DNA from: Henricia sp. BOLD:AAB3569
Taxonomy: Eukaryota; Echinodermata; Asteroidea; Spinulosida; Echinasteridae
Assembly: GCA_037783545.1 (NCBI GenBank)
Contig: JBBELK010000529.1
Span: forward strand, 496,001-560,000
Length of the DNA stretch: 64,000 nucleotides
Reading direction: 5' to 3'
The first letter of the stretch is position 1. Each line of letters starts with the position of its first letter. A program made the position numbers and the translations under genes. Under the pieces are notes generated by a model. That model was not told the origin of the DNA. It ran no database searches and saw nothing but the letters and a program-made list of their open reading frames with translations. Positions 41,552-56,500 of the stretch are shown here, one piece after another.

Positions 41552-44500
41552 CTGATAAAGAAATCAAATTTGTACTCAATTAAAACCGGCGGGATGCCCA
41601 GATAGCTTAGTTGGTAGAGCAATTGGCAATGTAAGCCAAGGACCTGGGTTCGAATCCCAGTCGGGGCACTGCAATCTTCTTGTGTTTCTAAATTCATCTT
41701 TCAATTATCAATCCTGTCATATATATACCTTCAATATATGATGACCTCTATAGTGAATGGGTTGGCATGGATTTCCCCTCGCCCCCTAACCCCCATGGAG
41801 GTAAGACCTCTCTTTACGATAGGCCATCAGTGTAGCCAATTGGTTGGCATGGATTTGCCCTACTGCATTGTTGGAAAAAGAGAGGCAAACATGAGATTGT
41901 TGTGGTGCTCCGGCGGGATGCCCAGATAGCTCAGTTGGTAGAGCAATGCATAGTTCCGACCTGTCAATCAACCGAACCCGCCAACCAATCACAACAGAGC
42001 TAGCAGAGATCACCCACATAGGTCAAAGTGCATTGTTTGCAACAACATCACGCGATGTTCTGCCCCATACAATTTGTACAGTGTTGTATGCGATGTTCCG
42101 GGTGAATTTTTGGTTTCAAGGCCGGTCGTTTCGTTGTTCAAAGGTACGAAAGCACGTATTTCATGATATGACATCCCTGTATTACTGGCCCTTTACTCGG
42201 TGTGTTCTAAGATAACTGTCGACCCTGAAACATGAATACCTTTGAGTTTTCTCCAATGAATCTGTGCTTTCCGTTGAAAGTCCCATTGGTTTGTGCATTG
42301 TGTGTCGCCATTTTGATGATAGCGTGTGAGCCATAGCAACAATATCCAAGGGGGCGGGGTTAACTGGGCAAAATCGGAACTATGCATTGGCCATGTAAAC
42401 CAAGGACCTGGGTTCGAATCCCAGTCGGGGCACTGCAATTTTCTCGTGTTTCTAAATTCATCTTACATTCACATTTGTCGATCATGGAAAAAAATAAAAC
42501 AGTGCAGGTTATCTGATTTGCATACTGATGAGTAGAGCATGCAAAGCCAGGTTCTTACATGTTCTTGTTGTCCAACAAAAAATCTGCGAGAAAATTCCAC
42601 TTTTCTCTAAAAACTACTAAAAAGCGGGCGCTCCAATTTCAGTGAATGATTGCTGAACGCACAGTTTGTCATACATTAGCAGATTTTGCGCTTTGATTTT
42701 GAGATCACACTTTATTACCACAGCACTGTAATTTTGTTTTTCCCTTACCTGTTCGGTTGTTTGGTATCGCTGGGAGTGTAACTCGTGGACGGAAGCCAAG
42801 GATCTAAGTTTTGACAAAAAGAAACAAGTTGAAAACAAGTTGTGGGGTACCGTGGCCGAGTGGTTTGGGCCACTGATTCGCAATACTCGGGTGAAAACTT
42901 GGGGTTGCAGGTTCGATACCCGGCTGGGGGGTATCTGTGCCCTTGAGCAAGGCACTTAAATACACTTGCTCCATCCTTCAGAAGGGATGTAAAGCTGTTG
43001 GTCTAGTGTTATGTAACGCACTTTAAAGATCCCAGAGCATTCTTTTGTGAAAAGCAAGGGGATTCCCTGGTGTCTCTGGCTGTTTATAATTCATCATGGG
43101 TTTCTTCATGCTTGCGCGCGACAGTGCAATGGGCGCTTTTGAGGAATCTTTGGTTTCAGTACCAGTAAGAGTAATAATAATATCATGACTACAGCATTAC
43201 ATGTATGTTCTAAACTCCTCAAAAAAAGTTCGGAAAGTTTGACTGACGATTTCTCTCTTGTTGCAAAATAATTTTCCCTGAATTTTATATCATTGGAAAG
43301 CCCCGTTATTCCTCTTTACGATGATGTGTCATTTGTTATGATTAGGCAATTGGGGGATGTGCAGTACAGCTGAATCAGGGGCGGGTGTAAAGTGAAATGT
43401 CACAAAATGCATTGCTATTGTCAAAAAGTGCATTGACACATTCCCATCCTCCAAGCAAAAGGGGAATCCACTGCATGACAATAGCAGTGAATTTTGTGAC
43501 AATTCACTTTCCACCCACCCCTGTATTCCGCTATACTGCACATCCCCCAATTGATTAATCATAACAAATGACACATCACTGTAAAGAGGAATAAAAGGGC
43601 TTTCCAATGATACTAAATTCAAGGGAAATGATTTAGTAACAAGAGATAAATCGTCAGTCAAACGTGACTTTCCGAACTTTTTTTTGAGGAGTTTAGTTAG
43701 TGTCAAGCCTTTTACAAAGTCATCAATAAGGTCTACAAGTCCTAACAAGTCTGTGGGTCGTAGCCAATCAACAAGATAATGAAATCTAGTGCAACAATGG
43801 CATATTTTTCGGCATGTATATCCTTGAGTCTAGGCTTGTGGTGAATTAGTGATGGCCCTGTATTGGGCGTTACTGCAACATTTACCAAACCACTCCGATT
43901 TTATTTAGTCATGTCCCTGTGCTAAAACATCTTCAACTTTTAGCCACACATTTTGCCCTCACCTGGAGCTGAATCTGGAGGGCTTGCTCTTTCATCGTTC
44001 CTGCAGAGAAACAATGAATCACCATATCGAAAAATGACAAAAGGTTCTTACAATTTCTGAAAGGAGAATAATATCCAAGAAACAAGACATTTTGCCGAAC
44101 AAGTGTAACTCGTAGACTATTTTAATACAAAGAACAATAAATTTGACCCACTGAAAATTGGATACGAACTTTACAAAGAATGACTTATGGGCGGCGCCAT
44201 TTTGTCTGGAATCTGGGCAAGGAATGACGTTTTTCAGACAACATTTTTGTGTATTGCTATAGGAGTACATAAATGAGCTGTCTGCAAAAACGTCATTCTT
44301 TGCCCAGTTTCCGGACATAATGGCGGCGACCATGCTACACGGTGTCGCTGCAATTGCCATTCTTTACGAAGCTTGTATCCGCTGGTCAAATTCCTTGTTT
44401 TTTGTATAAAAATAATCTATGAATTACACTTCAGCACAATGTCTTTTGTTTCTTGAGTGTAATTCCCCTTTAAAGGCCCATTGTATCATTTGCAATAACC

Positions 44501-47500
44501 CAATTTTGTTTTTCATGAGTTGACAAGAAAAACCTTACTCAAAGTGTTGATAGCAATGGTAACAAACACCACATTAATTTATTTCCATCCAAAAGGGTAT
44601 TTCATGTTAGAAATTGACAACCGAAGGTGGTTTTCTAAAAAAGTCTCGTGCTTTTTACCATTCACTTGTACACAAAAACCATATGTAGATTTTCAAGGTT
44701 TTCTGAAGTATTGATGCATCTACATGTATGTAGCTAAAATTTCTTCAGGGTAGTTAACCAACATTCTTCCTTAGATATGTTACACTCTTATTCCACGAAT
44801 ATGTAAAAAGTTCTATCTTGCAAATGATACATAGGGCCTTTAAATGCTCTTTTGGTTATTTTCAGTGTTGGGTGATATACCCCTTTGGGTGGCAAGTCCT
44901 TTTGGTATCAAATTGCAATGCCGACAATCCTGCTTCATGTCCCCTAAAGACAAAAAGTAACTTACCCCACCACAGCATCTCGTAACGCCTGTCTCTGTTT
45001 ATCTTCCATCGAGTCGTCCGACGGGCAGGGGATGACGTCGGCCTCTGTGAACTGCTCAGGCCCAAACTCAGCGGTGTCGTCATCGTCGACGTTTAGCTCT
45101 GTGTCGCATTCGGTCTCCTTGTGAGCCACCTCAAAACCGGCTTCTAATTTAGTGAGTATAACAATAATAAGGGCATTTTAAAATGATAAAAATTACTTAT
45201 CAGGGGAAACCTCTCTATTATAGCAATAATAATTAAGTAAGGAATTATTGCGTCGGTCCAAACGATGTTCAGTGGAAGTAATTTTGCCCATTCACTGGTA
45301 CTAACTTTGCTCATCCAATAATAATATTAGATATCTTTTTCAAGTGATTTGAGAATATACTCCACTTATTATGAAAAAAAAAACCAAACTCGCCCTTGGT
45401 TCGTTCGGTATTTTCATACCACCCTCAAAGCCACACAATACTGTATAATTCTCACCTCTGAATCTCGACTCCAACATGGACGTAGCGCGTATCCTGGTCT
45501 GACCACACCACGTGTACTCTTCAAATTCCTCGCTATCGCCATCAACATCAATGTCTTCATCGATGTCAACTTGAGTAGGATTCACCTTGATATGGAAAAG
45601 GGGAAATCTGATGCGACTGTCCACCACAACCATACTGTGAAGTTGGCAAATTTCCAACTCTTTTTTTTGGGGTGGGGGGAGGGGGGAGGGGGGAGGGGGG
45701 TTGGGGGTGGGAGGTGGGGGAGTGGGGGGTTGGGGCCTTCCAGTCTTAAGATGTATTTATTTTCTTTTGGCTTTCAATAGCTTACACTTGAACTAGGTTT
45801 GGGCAAATCCACGTAAGAATCGATTACAATTGTTTCTTAGTTTGAAATTGGAACCCTGGCTCTTGGAAATGGTGAACTTTCTGAGGAATTGATTGCCAGC
45901 CGATTCCCACTCAACTAGTTATGGTTTCCCAGGCCTTGTCATTAACCAAGGCGACCAAGGTCACTGGCCTCATGCCCTTCAAGATATAATAATACAGATA
46001 ATAATACAGATTTAAACAACCCTGAATGCCGCAATAGGGCGACATTTCGGGAAGACTCTCCCCGGAGACCACCGAAATTTCGGCAAGAGTCACTCAAAAT
46101 GACACCTTATTTTTTTACCCAAAGCTTCCAGAGATGGTCACAGACCTAAGAGAATCGGTTCGACCTACCCCGGTAATAAAAATGGTTCTCGATTTAAAAA
46201 AAAATGGTTTTTGACCTAAAAAAATGATTTTTAAACTCAAAAATATTAGGGCGACACCAAAATGTCGCCCTATTGAGCACGTCGCCCTAATATACCTTTT
46301 TTACACACGATTTGTCGCCCTATCCTACAATTCATAGTTTTTGTATAAAGCGCACATTCTAATACAAATAATTACTCAATTACTCATACACTTTCAGAGA
46401 CCAAACTGGCCAACATGCCCCATCCTCCTAAATTTTATGAGGCTTGTGTACACTCATAATAATATAATAATAATGATGTGGTTTCAGTTGTGTTACCTTT
46501 CGGAGGCAAGCCTCAGCATGTGTGTTTCTATCCTCAACTGAGCCAGTCAGCAGCTCATGACAGATGGGGCAGAGTGCTGCGCTGCTTGGTGTCTCCTCCG
46601 AAGGTTTCTTGAGATTTCGCCGACATCGGCCCAGGCGGGCTGGGGATTCAGAAATTCACCACAAAAGGACTGTAAAAGTATGCCCTATCGATACTGGAAC
46701 TGGCCACCAGTCGGACAAAACTGGGCACCAATAGAGCAAAACAACCATTGGTCAGTCACACGTTTGTCTCCAGTCGGTCACTAGTTGATCTCTGAATGAT
46801 TACTAGTTAGTGCCTAGTTGGTCACAATTCATTCACATATTGGTCACTAGTTAGTTTCCAATTGGTCACTAGTAAGTAACAAGTTGGTCACTAGTTAGTA
46901 ACAAGCTGGTCACTCGTTAGTCCCAAGTTGGTTATAGTGATTCATGTACATGTATTTGTCACTTGTCACAAGGAGCAAGTTAGATTGAGCCAGTATAACT
47001 ATAGTCGCTCAAGGGCAATTCCATAAATTCAGATTTGCATTTCAGAGTCTTTGAGGGCTTGTAATGCTTCACATATTCAAGTTGTTTGACTTTAAACACA
47101 TGTTCTTCAAGCATCATTGATGGAAGTGTAATTTCTGAAAATCCCATTGTGATCCCATTTTCAACAAGCATAATAGGTCCAAAAAACCCTCGTTTTTTTT
47201 TTAACGTACCTCGCTTATTGAGAATGGCATTACAATCAGTTTTTCAGGAATTACACTTCCATCAAGGATGCTTGAAAAACATGTGTTTAAAATCAAACAA
47301 CTTTAATACGTGAAGCATTACAAGCCCTCAAAGTCTCTGAAATGTAAATCTGAATTTATGGAATTGCCCTCAATCGAAGTTGGTCAAATGCTCTTCGTGA
47401 GAAGTCAATGAAGTCTTCTATTCAAATAAAGTGTAAAAGGAATTAGAACTTACCGTTTAATCTTTCCAACCTGTTTCGCTTTATTCTTCTGTATTCCTTA

Positions 47501-50500
47501 AGGACAAAAAAAGGAAGAAAACGTGACTAGTTTACCAACATTCTTCTTTAGATATGTTATGCCCCGATTCCAGGAATCCATAAAATGATTCCTTTTACAA
47601 ATGACACATTCTACTGATTTATATTTACCTCTCGTCTGCTTTCTCTGTTGCCAAGACCCTCTTCCTCACCGTCTTTCTTCCGCTTTGAAGACGAAGCGGC
47701 AGGAATCACCTACAATCAAACATAAAGCGACTCAATCCCTCCAATTTACGCACAATACCACAACCAGAACCCAATAGAAATTAACAATTTGTTGGAATCT
47801 GTTTTGCATAAACCCAAAAGAAGGTAAAAATCACTACTTTTATGGGGGTGGGGGACACTTTCCCAGGGGCGAGAACAGTAGTGGGAAAAGGGGCAGGGGC
47901 GAGTTCTAACTTGTTCAAGTGTGGGACGAGTTGCCGAGATTCAGAACAACAAGTGTGAATCGAAGCGAGGTTGAACTCGGGGGTGAGTCACCCCAGGGCG
48001 GCCCCAGGGCGAGTTTGCCCCGGGGTTGGACGTTCTAATGGAAAAAGGCCTATAGTCTCAGTACAATCTTACATGTAGGTACAGAATTAAAATTGTTATC
48101 TCTAAAAAGTCCCTCAGTCACTCTGTACTCTCATTTCCGTCAAAATATCTAAATTGGAGATTCTTGGTCATTTCATGGAATTTTAAGAGAACTTTGAATG
48201 GAATTTTAAGGGACCTTTTTAAATATCTTACTATGTTTTGTTGTCACATTTCCCTAAAAGATTTATCAGTGTATTTTTTTAATCTTAACCCTTTAAGTGG
48301 TGCTTATGGCATTATTGTGTTTCAATAAAATAAAATAAAATTTAATTTAATTTTAAAAAAAGATTTTAAAAATGTAAGATTAATGAAAATGCATTTCAAT
48401 TACACAGTGACAACATTTGTCAGCCAATGACAACCAATTTACCAATGTCGTCTTCGTCATTTGCTGTACCTTTTTGGATTGGCCGGACGAGTCTCGATTA
48501 CTCTTTCCAGGCCTAAAAATAGAGGGAAAAAAATTGTATGAGGTAATGACACATTAGAGTACAGGTAATATACTGAAACCTCTGTATAATAGTTTTTAAG
48601 ACAAGAGAAAAGAGCCTTTATTCCTCTTTTTTTGCCTCTGGAAAAGATTCTTCCAAGTATGCACATATAATGTGTGTGTTTTATTAGGAAAGTCTTACAA
48701 CTGCTCGTAGAATATATATTGATTGCTTTCCGTGACGTAAAACATCCGGGAATGTTCGGTGGTCAACGGTCACGCGCGCGCGCGCCACTAGACGCACATG
48801 TCCACGCGTAAAATATACTCACCAGCGTACTTTTATTCGAAGATGCCGCGCGCGCGCGATGCGATACGTTCAAAATATTGAGCATGCACTGCAGCTTGTA
48901 AAAACGAAAGTGCTTTTGCTTGATCACAATTTTTAGCCTGAAGAAATACATTTTTTTATCTTTATCGATACAACAGCCATGGCGCAACAACATAAAGCAA
49001 GGTTAAGTAACAGTGCAACCAATGCACTTTTATTGCTTTTTTGGCCGGTTATCACTCGAGCCACGTGGGTTACGAAAAATGACAACCAAAATGGTGGATG
49101 GAAGGGGTGACGTCAACGGAAAGCAATCAATAATGCATAATTTGTTTAAATTCTCCATTTTCCGGTGAATGACATTTTAAGGCAAAAAAATAGCAAGGGC
49201 ACTGACCTCGTAAGTTTGTTAAGTCGCTCAACTTCAATCTCATAATGCGCAGCCAGCTCCACCGGCCGAACTGTCACCCCGCATATTGTACACACCGAGC
49301 ACTCGTAGTTACTGGATTTACGTTTTCCTGTTGACGAAGACAGTTCAAAACAAGATAAACTCGGTATGCAGCCGTGCCATTCAAAAAGAGAAAAAAATGT
49401 TGACAATCTCGGACTTTGTACAGTATTTTTGAAATTTTCAGTGGCAAAAATGAGGGGGCAAAATGGAAGAAATTAAAATGATGAGCTTAAAGGTCACATA
49501 CTTGATAAATGAAATTGGACAAAAGACATTTATTCATGAAGATACAGGTTATTTGAAATTCAAATGGCCCTTTATACAATGAAGGCATGTACACAGGTGT
49601 GTCAACACTGTGGAACTCTATCTAGTGTCCTTTTGTTAAACACCTTCAAATTTCACACATCAAACAAATGAACTGATTTTGGTACTGATAGTGTTAAGTA
49701 CATGTATATATTGCTCCAGAGATCTGCGTGATTTTGTGTTAATTATCCACAGGTGCCGAGGATACAGTAGGTAAAAATGCGATTTCTTGCTCAAGCACAG
49801 TCATGCCATCAAAATACATGTACCGGTAGTAAAATAATAAAAAATCAGAAAAGAAACTTCCAACTCCCCTAAAAAAAAAAATCAAACAACCGAAACCCCA
49901 CATTAGCCATATTCATGTAGAACTCTGTTCTTCTGCTACATGTACCTTGCAGAAGTTACCATGACTTGGGAAAACTGGTAGGATTATACCACTGTGCCTC
50001 ATAGCTCAGCTGGTAAAGCATCTGCCCGGTGTGTCAGAGGTCTTTGGAAAACCTGAGAGAGTATACATGTACCACTGTGCCTTTCTTGACCTGTCAGTTT
50101 TACAACGTAAACTCCTCAAAATAAGTTTGGAAAGTCAAGTTTGACCGACGATTTCTCTCTCGTTACTAAATCATTTCCCTTGAATTTGGTATCATTGGAA
50201 AGCCCTGTTATTCCTCTTTACAGTGATGTGTCATTTGTTATGATTAATCAATTGGGGGATGTGCAGTATAGCGGAATACAGGGGTGGGTGGAAAGTGAAA
50301 TGTCACAAAATTCACTGCCATTGTCGTGCAGTGCATTCCCCTTTTGCTTGGAGGATGGGAATGTGTCAATGCACTTTTTGACAATAGCAATGCATTTTGT
50401 GACATTTCACTTTACACCCGCCCCCGTATTCAGCTGTGCTGAACATCCCCCAATTGCTTAATCATAACAAATGACACATCATCGTAAAGAGGAATAACAG

Positions 50501-53500
50501 GGCTTTCCAATGATTTAAAATTCAAGGAAAATTATTTTGCAACAAGAGAGAAATCGTAAGTCAAACTTGACTTTCCGAACTTTTTTTGAGGAGTTTACAT
50601 ACATACTAACCGAGTTAACTTAACAGCGATGTAGTAATTCTACTCCACAGCCATAGTAGAACTTCCCAAAACAAAATCTGAAGTGAAACACTACCGAATC
50701 AGAACCTAGATATATCAATATATACAGTTTGACGGATGTGTCCTCATTTCACCGATGCTGTCAAAACGAGCGGGTTTATTTAAAACGGGCAAGATTATAT
50801 ATGGGGTGTACGGATTCCCTTGGGTTGAAATACTTCATTTCTGTAGGAGTCTCGCGATAATGGAATATCCTGAACATCAAGCAGACCGCTCGGCCACTAA
50901 CTACACCCTTGGGGACTGGGGTGGACACTGCTGTTGATTGAGCCATTCTCGGCGACAAATATGGCACAATTACCCGTAGTGGGAAGATTTGAATTTAAAT
51001 TGTGAAAAATGGAGAGAGCTTGCGATGGAACAGTTCTCTAGCTTCTCAAGTAAAATGTGACCGACTCTGGCAAAACCCGACGCTTCTCGGCATTTCCCAT
51101 TACGTGATATGGGCCCACAACCTTAACAAATGGCCTCTGGGACCAACTTGAAAATTTGGCAGAATCAACATCGGGATACATTCAAGATTTGTTTTGTTGT
51201 TTAGCTGTCTCAAAATTTCTCATATTATTAACAAAAAATTAAATAATCAACTAGTTTGTCGAACTTTAAAGACCAATAGCTCCATTTCACTTTTTCTGAT
51301 CTGTCATACTTTAATTGGTCATAACTTCGCCAAAAATTATCAGAATTTCCTCAAACATGTTTGATCTGTCATACTTTAATTGGTCATAACTTCGCCAAAA
51401 ATTATCAGAATTTCCTCAAACATGTTTTAAAAGATACATGTACCTTTTTGTATGCACACAAAGCTGATACCAAAAATTAAATTTTGAATTTTCATCACAT
51501 AGGGCTCCCGGCGAGTCACGGCGAGCCACGGCGTGAGAACCGTGACGAACCGTGGTCGATCGGGGCCACGCCGTCTTGACGCCGTCTTGACACCTTGGCA
51601 CTCCGTGATAAGCCGTGATGAAACGTGGCGCGCCGTGGGCCAAAAAATAATTTTTAAACATGCTTTAAACTACCGTGACTCGCCGTGAAGCGCCGTGAGG
51701 CGCCGTGACGCTCCGGGACGACACCGTCTCGGCGCCGTATTGACGCCGGGAGCACCGTATTGTCGCCGTGGGTCGCCGGGTCCACGCCGGCTTCAATGTG
51801 ACTGAAGCTTTAGCTGGAGCCGGTCACAAATATGTGTACATGTATGGGTTTCGGAAGTTAGGTAGTGTTTGCTAATTTATCTGCATGGCTACATATATTG
51901 GGACAAATTTTATGGAGGCACGGTCTGGTTGGCGTAATGGTTCTTTCCCCACTTTACACCTCTGGCATCCCGGATTCGTTTCCGTATGTGGATTGGGTTT
52001 GCAGTCCCTACTTGACTGCGTGGGTTTTCGACCAGGAGATTTCTCTAGGGATTTTCCTCCCACTTCTAAAACTGCATCTCTTTCTTCGCCATTTCAAGTT
52101 GATAATAAAGTTAAAACTAATACTGCATAGTTCATGAAACAAAGGGGTCTAGTTGCCAAAGATGCCATGAAATTAACAATAACAACAACAACAACAATTT
52201 TTTGAGCAGTAAAAGCATGTAGGAATAAATTACGTACACATATTTTGCTTTAATTTTCAAAAATGGCTTACCAGCCAAACTTATATGTCATGTGTGTTTG
52301 CTGGTATTCTGATATTGTTACTAGGAACACAATTTGACACACGATTTTGGCTGGTAACCAATTTTTGCAAAGCAAGTTTTTGCTAATTTTTGCTAAGCAG
52401 CTCCATAAAATTGGTCCAGTACTGTTAGAAACAAACGCTGTGATGAAATTTGAAAATTTAGACATGCCACAAAATGCTGACTACATGTAGATATCGTCAA
52501 CATTAAACAGGGGAGTGGGGTAACATTCTCAAGCATCACATTATTTTGTCCACCGTTGTAAATTTATCATCTATGGATTTTTTTTTCGCCACAAAAACGA
52601 CTGCCGCCAGTGCCTTTCAAAAACTGTTAATAAATCCTAAAACAGACTTTTAACGGCACCAAATCCTCACTTTCAAACTATGCAGTCCTAGCCAATTAAC
52701 ATGCAAATTACACCAGACTGGCAGTAACAGAGTCCCGTGAGGGTTCGCAGAAAAAATCAGAGAAGATTTCTGTCCAAGCAGATTGCCCCCCTAGCCCAAA
52801 GTCCGGGGCAGTAATTGTGGAATTCCCGTGGGTTAGGGAGAAAAGAACCCCCAGAAATGAAGTCGGTAATTGCCTGGTTGTCCGACTAGACGGGGGAAAT
52901 TGGTAAATGACTCTGGAGTGTTTGTGTTCAGCTTGGGATCACAAGGCAAATTAAGGGCTTTTATAATTGATGAAAATACATCAAGGCTTAAAAGCCATGT
53001 CCGCATCAGACTTTTTTTTTCTTGAGTAAAACTCAAAAGAGCTGATGAGAGGTTTAATCAAAGTAATTCTACTGCAGAGAGCACAGAAAACGTCTGTCAT
53101 TTTTTATTGGTATTTATCATTCTTTTTGACCAAAATTAATTAACTGGACCAAAATGAAATCATTTAATTATATTTAAAATGTCATAATTAAATAAAATTA
53201 GTGTAACTAGGGGTGATGGTTGAACAAGCCTGCAAAAAGACTTGTGGCAGTATGAGCAACCTTTTCCTCTAGATTGCTAGAGATTGCACATTGGTTATTG
53301 CAAACTTCAGGCAAAACCTCATTGGTATTTTTTTTTTAATTTTTTTTTAAAGTTAACTACTGTACCAACAATTTGAATGTCATTGGCCCATTGGAAAAGA
53401 CAAGTGGCCAATCACAGACTGTGTAGAAAAAGCCTGCACAAAACCTGTGACAGTATGAACATTTGTTTTTCTCTCACATCCAGCACTAGATTGCTGGAGA

Positions 53501-56500
53501 TCACATGTCATTGGTTGTTACAACTTCAGCCAAAATCTCATTGGTCCAAAGATTTTTTGCAACCAAAAACTTGAATGGCATTGGCCCATGGCAAAGAACA
53601 CTGGCCAATCACAGACTGTCTATGCAAATGTTTAGTGTATAAATCCCTTATAGAACCTGAAAGTTTTGAAGGCTATACATGTACAGTAGTTGGTTATGAA
53701 AAAAAGCAAAACAACTTTCAAGAAAAATCAAAATATGGTAAAGCTACCAAAAAAGAATTTCAAGAATTTTCTTGCAATAATAACTTTTGTGGAAATAAGA
53801 AAAAAAATATGCCAATTGGATACGCCAAGGGGAATTACAAAACTTTCAAGACATTTCAATCACTACATATTCTTTATCACAATTTTTTTCAATTATCTGC
53901 AACAAAAAATATATTGAAATTTCAATCCATGCATTCAGGACAACTGTGAAAAAAACCCTGTTCAAAATAGAGTTCTGTAGAATGAGCAATTTCACGAAAA
54001 AAAACGACAAGACAAGACATACTAACCAGAAAACATGCATCCATTTATGGAAGATGAGAAAGTTAGCCAGAGGGCAGTCATTTAACTAACTTGGTTTCAC
54101 CGACGTGCGACAATATGACCACGGGGAGAGATTTCTGAAACTAAATCTACCATTTACTGGCGCTATGTCCCAGTGTTGCAGGGTCGATGACCACATGAGC
54201 TCTCCCTCAGGCTGCCAAGTTTTGTCAGCGGACGAAATTTATTCTCGTTTTAGATTCCTCCACTTTCAAAGCCTGCTGCTAACGATACACATGGGGTGTT
54301 TTGCACAAAAGGCTATGAATTCCGTTTGTTCTCAATGCGAAAGGCTGTTTTATCAAAAGAAGAACGTTATTGGTACTTTTCAAATTAGAATGTATTCCAT
54401 TAGACTCCTGTAAAACAACTGAGTGACTGAGAGTTTAACGACAAAACATGGGAAGAAAAAAAAATCATATGGTCCTCACTGGGATTCGAACCCGAGACAT
54501 CTAACATTCCCGGCAGGTATACATGTCAGCGGCGTTCATGTAACTGGGGTGAACAATTTGGAATACTCAATTGTTCACTTCTGCTTCATTGTTCACCAAA
54601 TTTCATACTAAATGTCATTTGTAAGATGAGACTGGAGTTGGATTGTGAGAAATATGATTTTTCATGCCTGTTAGGGAATTTTCAGGCCTGCGAGGGTGAT
54701 TGCAAACTGTAAATCAGAACTTCAGAAAAAAATGGAAATGTCATCTCAGGATGGCTTCGAAGTCACTGGATTCAGCTTCAGGCTCAGTTTTTGAGATTTT
54801 TTTGTCTTCGTCCTTGTGGAGTCTACTTTGTATGTCAGTCTACAAATGTACTTAAAGATGGGGTGTTTCGAAATAACGTAAAATATCTGTCAACCAGAAT
54901 TTTAAAATTTTAAGTGACTTTAAATAACCATATCTCTACAGATTTTAAACCAATTTAGGGGGCCATTCAAAATATCCAATGTTAACAATTTCAAAATTGT
55001 TTTGATATTTCAAATAAATTGTGAAAAAACAGACAGTAATTTTGCTAAACAGCCCAGGTGGATTGCAATAAAGAAACTTGGGACGTCCTAACCCCTAGGA
55101 CGTCCTAACTCTGACATCACTAAGACATCATAGATGATTTTGCCTTACAATAACAATTTGTGTCCTATCTTGTGTCCTAGGACACATACAATTTAAGACA
55201 CATAATATGTGTCCTAAGTTATGTCTTTAGAAAATTTGTTTGAAATTTTCTGCTCAATTCCGACAAAAGGTGACTGACTGGGATCAAAAATTTATTTTTT
55301 GATAGTTTGACTTTCTTAAACTGAGTTTTCACTGAAAGGTAACTATAATTCAAGCTGGGCCGATGTTAATTATGAAAGTTTTCACAATGTTTTTCACACC
55401 ACTGTGACGCGTACGTACGGCAGCAACAAAATTCAGTTAGGACATATTATGTGTCCCAGACCTAAGACAGTTACATGTATATTGCAATCCACCCCTGTTA
55501 AAGGCAGTATACATGATTGGTATCTCGAAAATCAGAAATGTTCAGATTTACGCCTAACTTACACAATATAAACATGATGACCGTAGAAAAATTCCCCTGA
55601 AATGGTTTTGTCTGAAGTGCTATAGTCTTTGAGAAATGAGTAAAACAATTATTTTTCGTCTCATGAGACGAAAATTAAATTAGCCCCAAAACCATTTCGC
55701 CCCAGTGCCATTTCGCCCCCAAACCACTTCGCCCAAGTGCCATTTCGCCCCAAATCACTTCGTCCAAACACTACATCGCCCAAATGCTACTTCGCCCCCA
55801 AACCACTTCGTGCACAGGCCGTGGTTCAGGGCGAAAAAGTTCAGGGCGAAAAGGTTCAGGGCGAAGTGGTTTTGGGGCGAAATGACTGCAAACCCTTTTT
55901 TGAATGTTTTCTCAAAAGTTAGACGAAGTACGGAGATGGTTTTTGCTCAGGTTGGTTTTAATCATGCATACATGTATCTTCAATCACACAGGGGGATAAA
56001 ACTATTTGTAACAGTTTACCAATCATGTATACTATTTTAAAAGGGCATGAACTTGAAATTTCACTTTATTTTGAAAAACACCCCAGATGCACTTGAGTTC
56101 AAGTTGATACTTCAAGCCAAAAGTTTTTTTTGCAGCGTTTAATATTTTTGAGATGCACCAAGCCCAATGAGCTATTTTGAAAATTATAGCCTCAGTGCCA
56201 AATCACAAGTTTTTCACAAGATCACACCAGGGTTATTATTCCTTTAATTTGCAACAATGTTTCAGAAAACCTTTGAAATCCTTGAATTTTTTTAAAAAGT
56301 GAATGCTAAACATTTAGCATGCACGCTCAGTTTGTGAAAACCTCCTTCAGTTGTTGGTTACTTCCTGCAGAAGAGTACAGTAATTTTTGACAAACAGAAT
56401 GATGTGGTGTTTGTTACTTTTTGCATTCAACATTTTGAGTAAGGTTTTTCTTCAACTCGAGAAATAAAATGTTCAATCATTGTAAATGACAATGGCCTCT

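Noticed and set aside
41590..41665. tRNA-Thr-like cloverleaf
   Set aside because: Mismatch in the acceptor stem, no T at position 33 and a second copy with the same 3' tail show a SINE rather than a tRNA gene.
43329..43748. 139-codon minus-strand frame and the similar 106-codon frame at 50141-50461
   Set aside because: Both translate the two copies of the same inverted-repeat MITE; similarity between them is DNA repeat similarity, not protein constraint.
45349..45780. 143-codon plus-strand open frame
   Set aside because: It runs antisense over the RNF220 FEEYTWCGQ exon and into the G-rich tract (Gly repeat); a shadow.
53575..53949. 124-codon plus-strand open frame in an RNF220 intron
   Set aside because: Low-complexity Lys/Asn/Phe-rich peptide from AT-rich DNA, overlapping a tandem duplication; no recognisable domain or splice structure.
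54470..54530. Possible tRNA on the minus strand (GGGTTCGAATCCCAGTGAGG)
   Set aside because: Only the T-arm half is tRNA-like; no D-arm or acceptor partner upstream.
55686..55882. CRISPR-like array of regularly spaced TTTCGCCCC words
   Set aside because: Units touch each other, vary in length and invert at the end, in an animal genome: a minisatellite, not a CRISPR.
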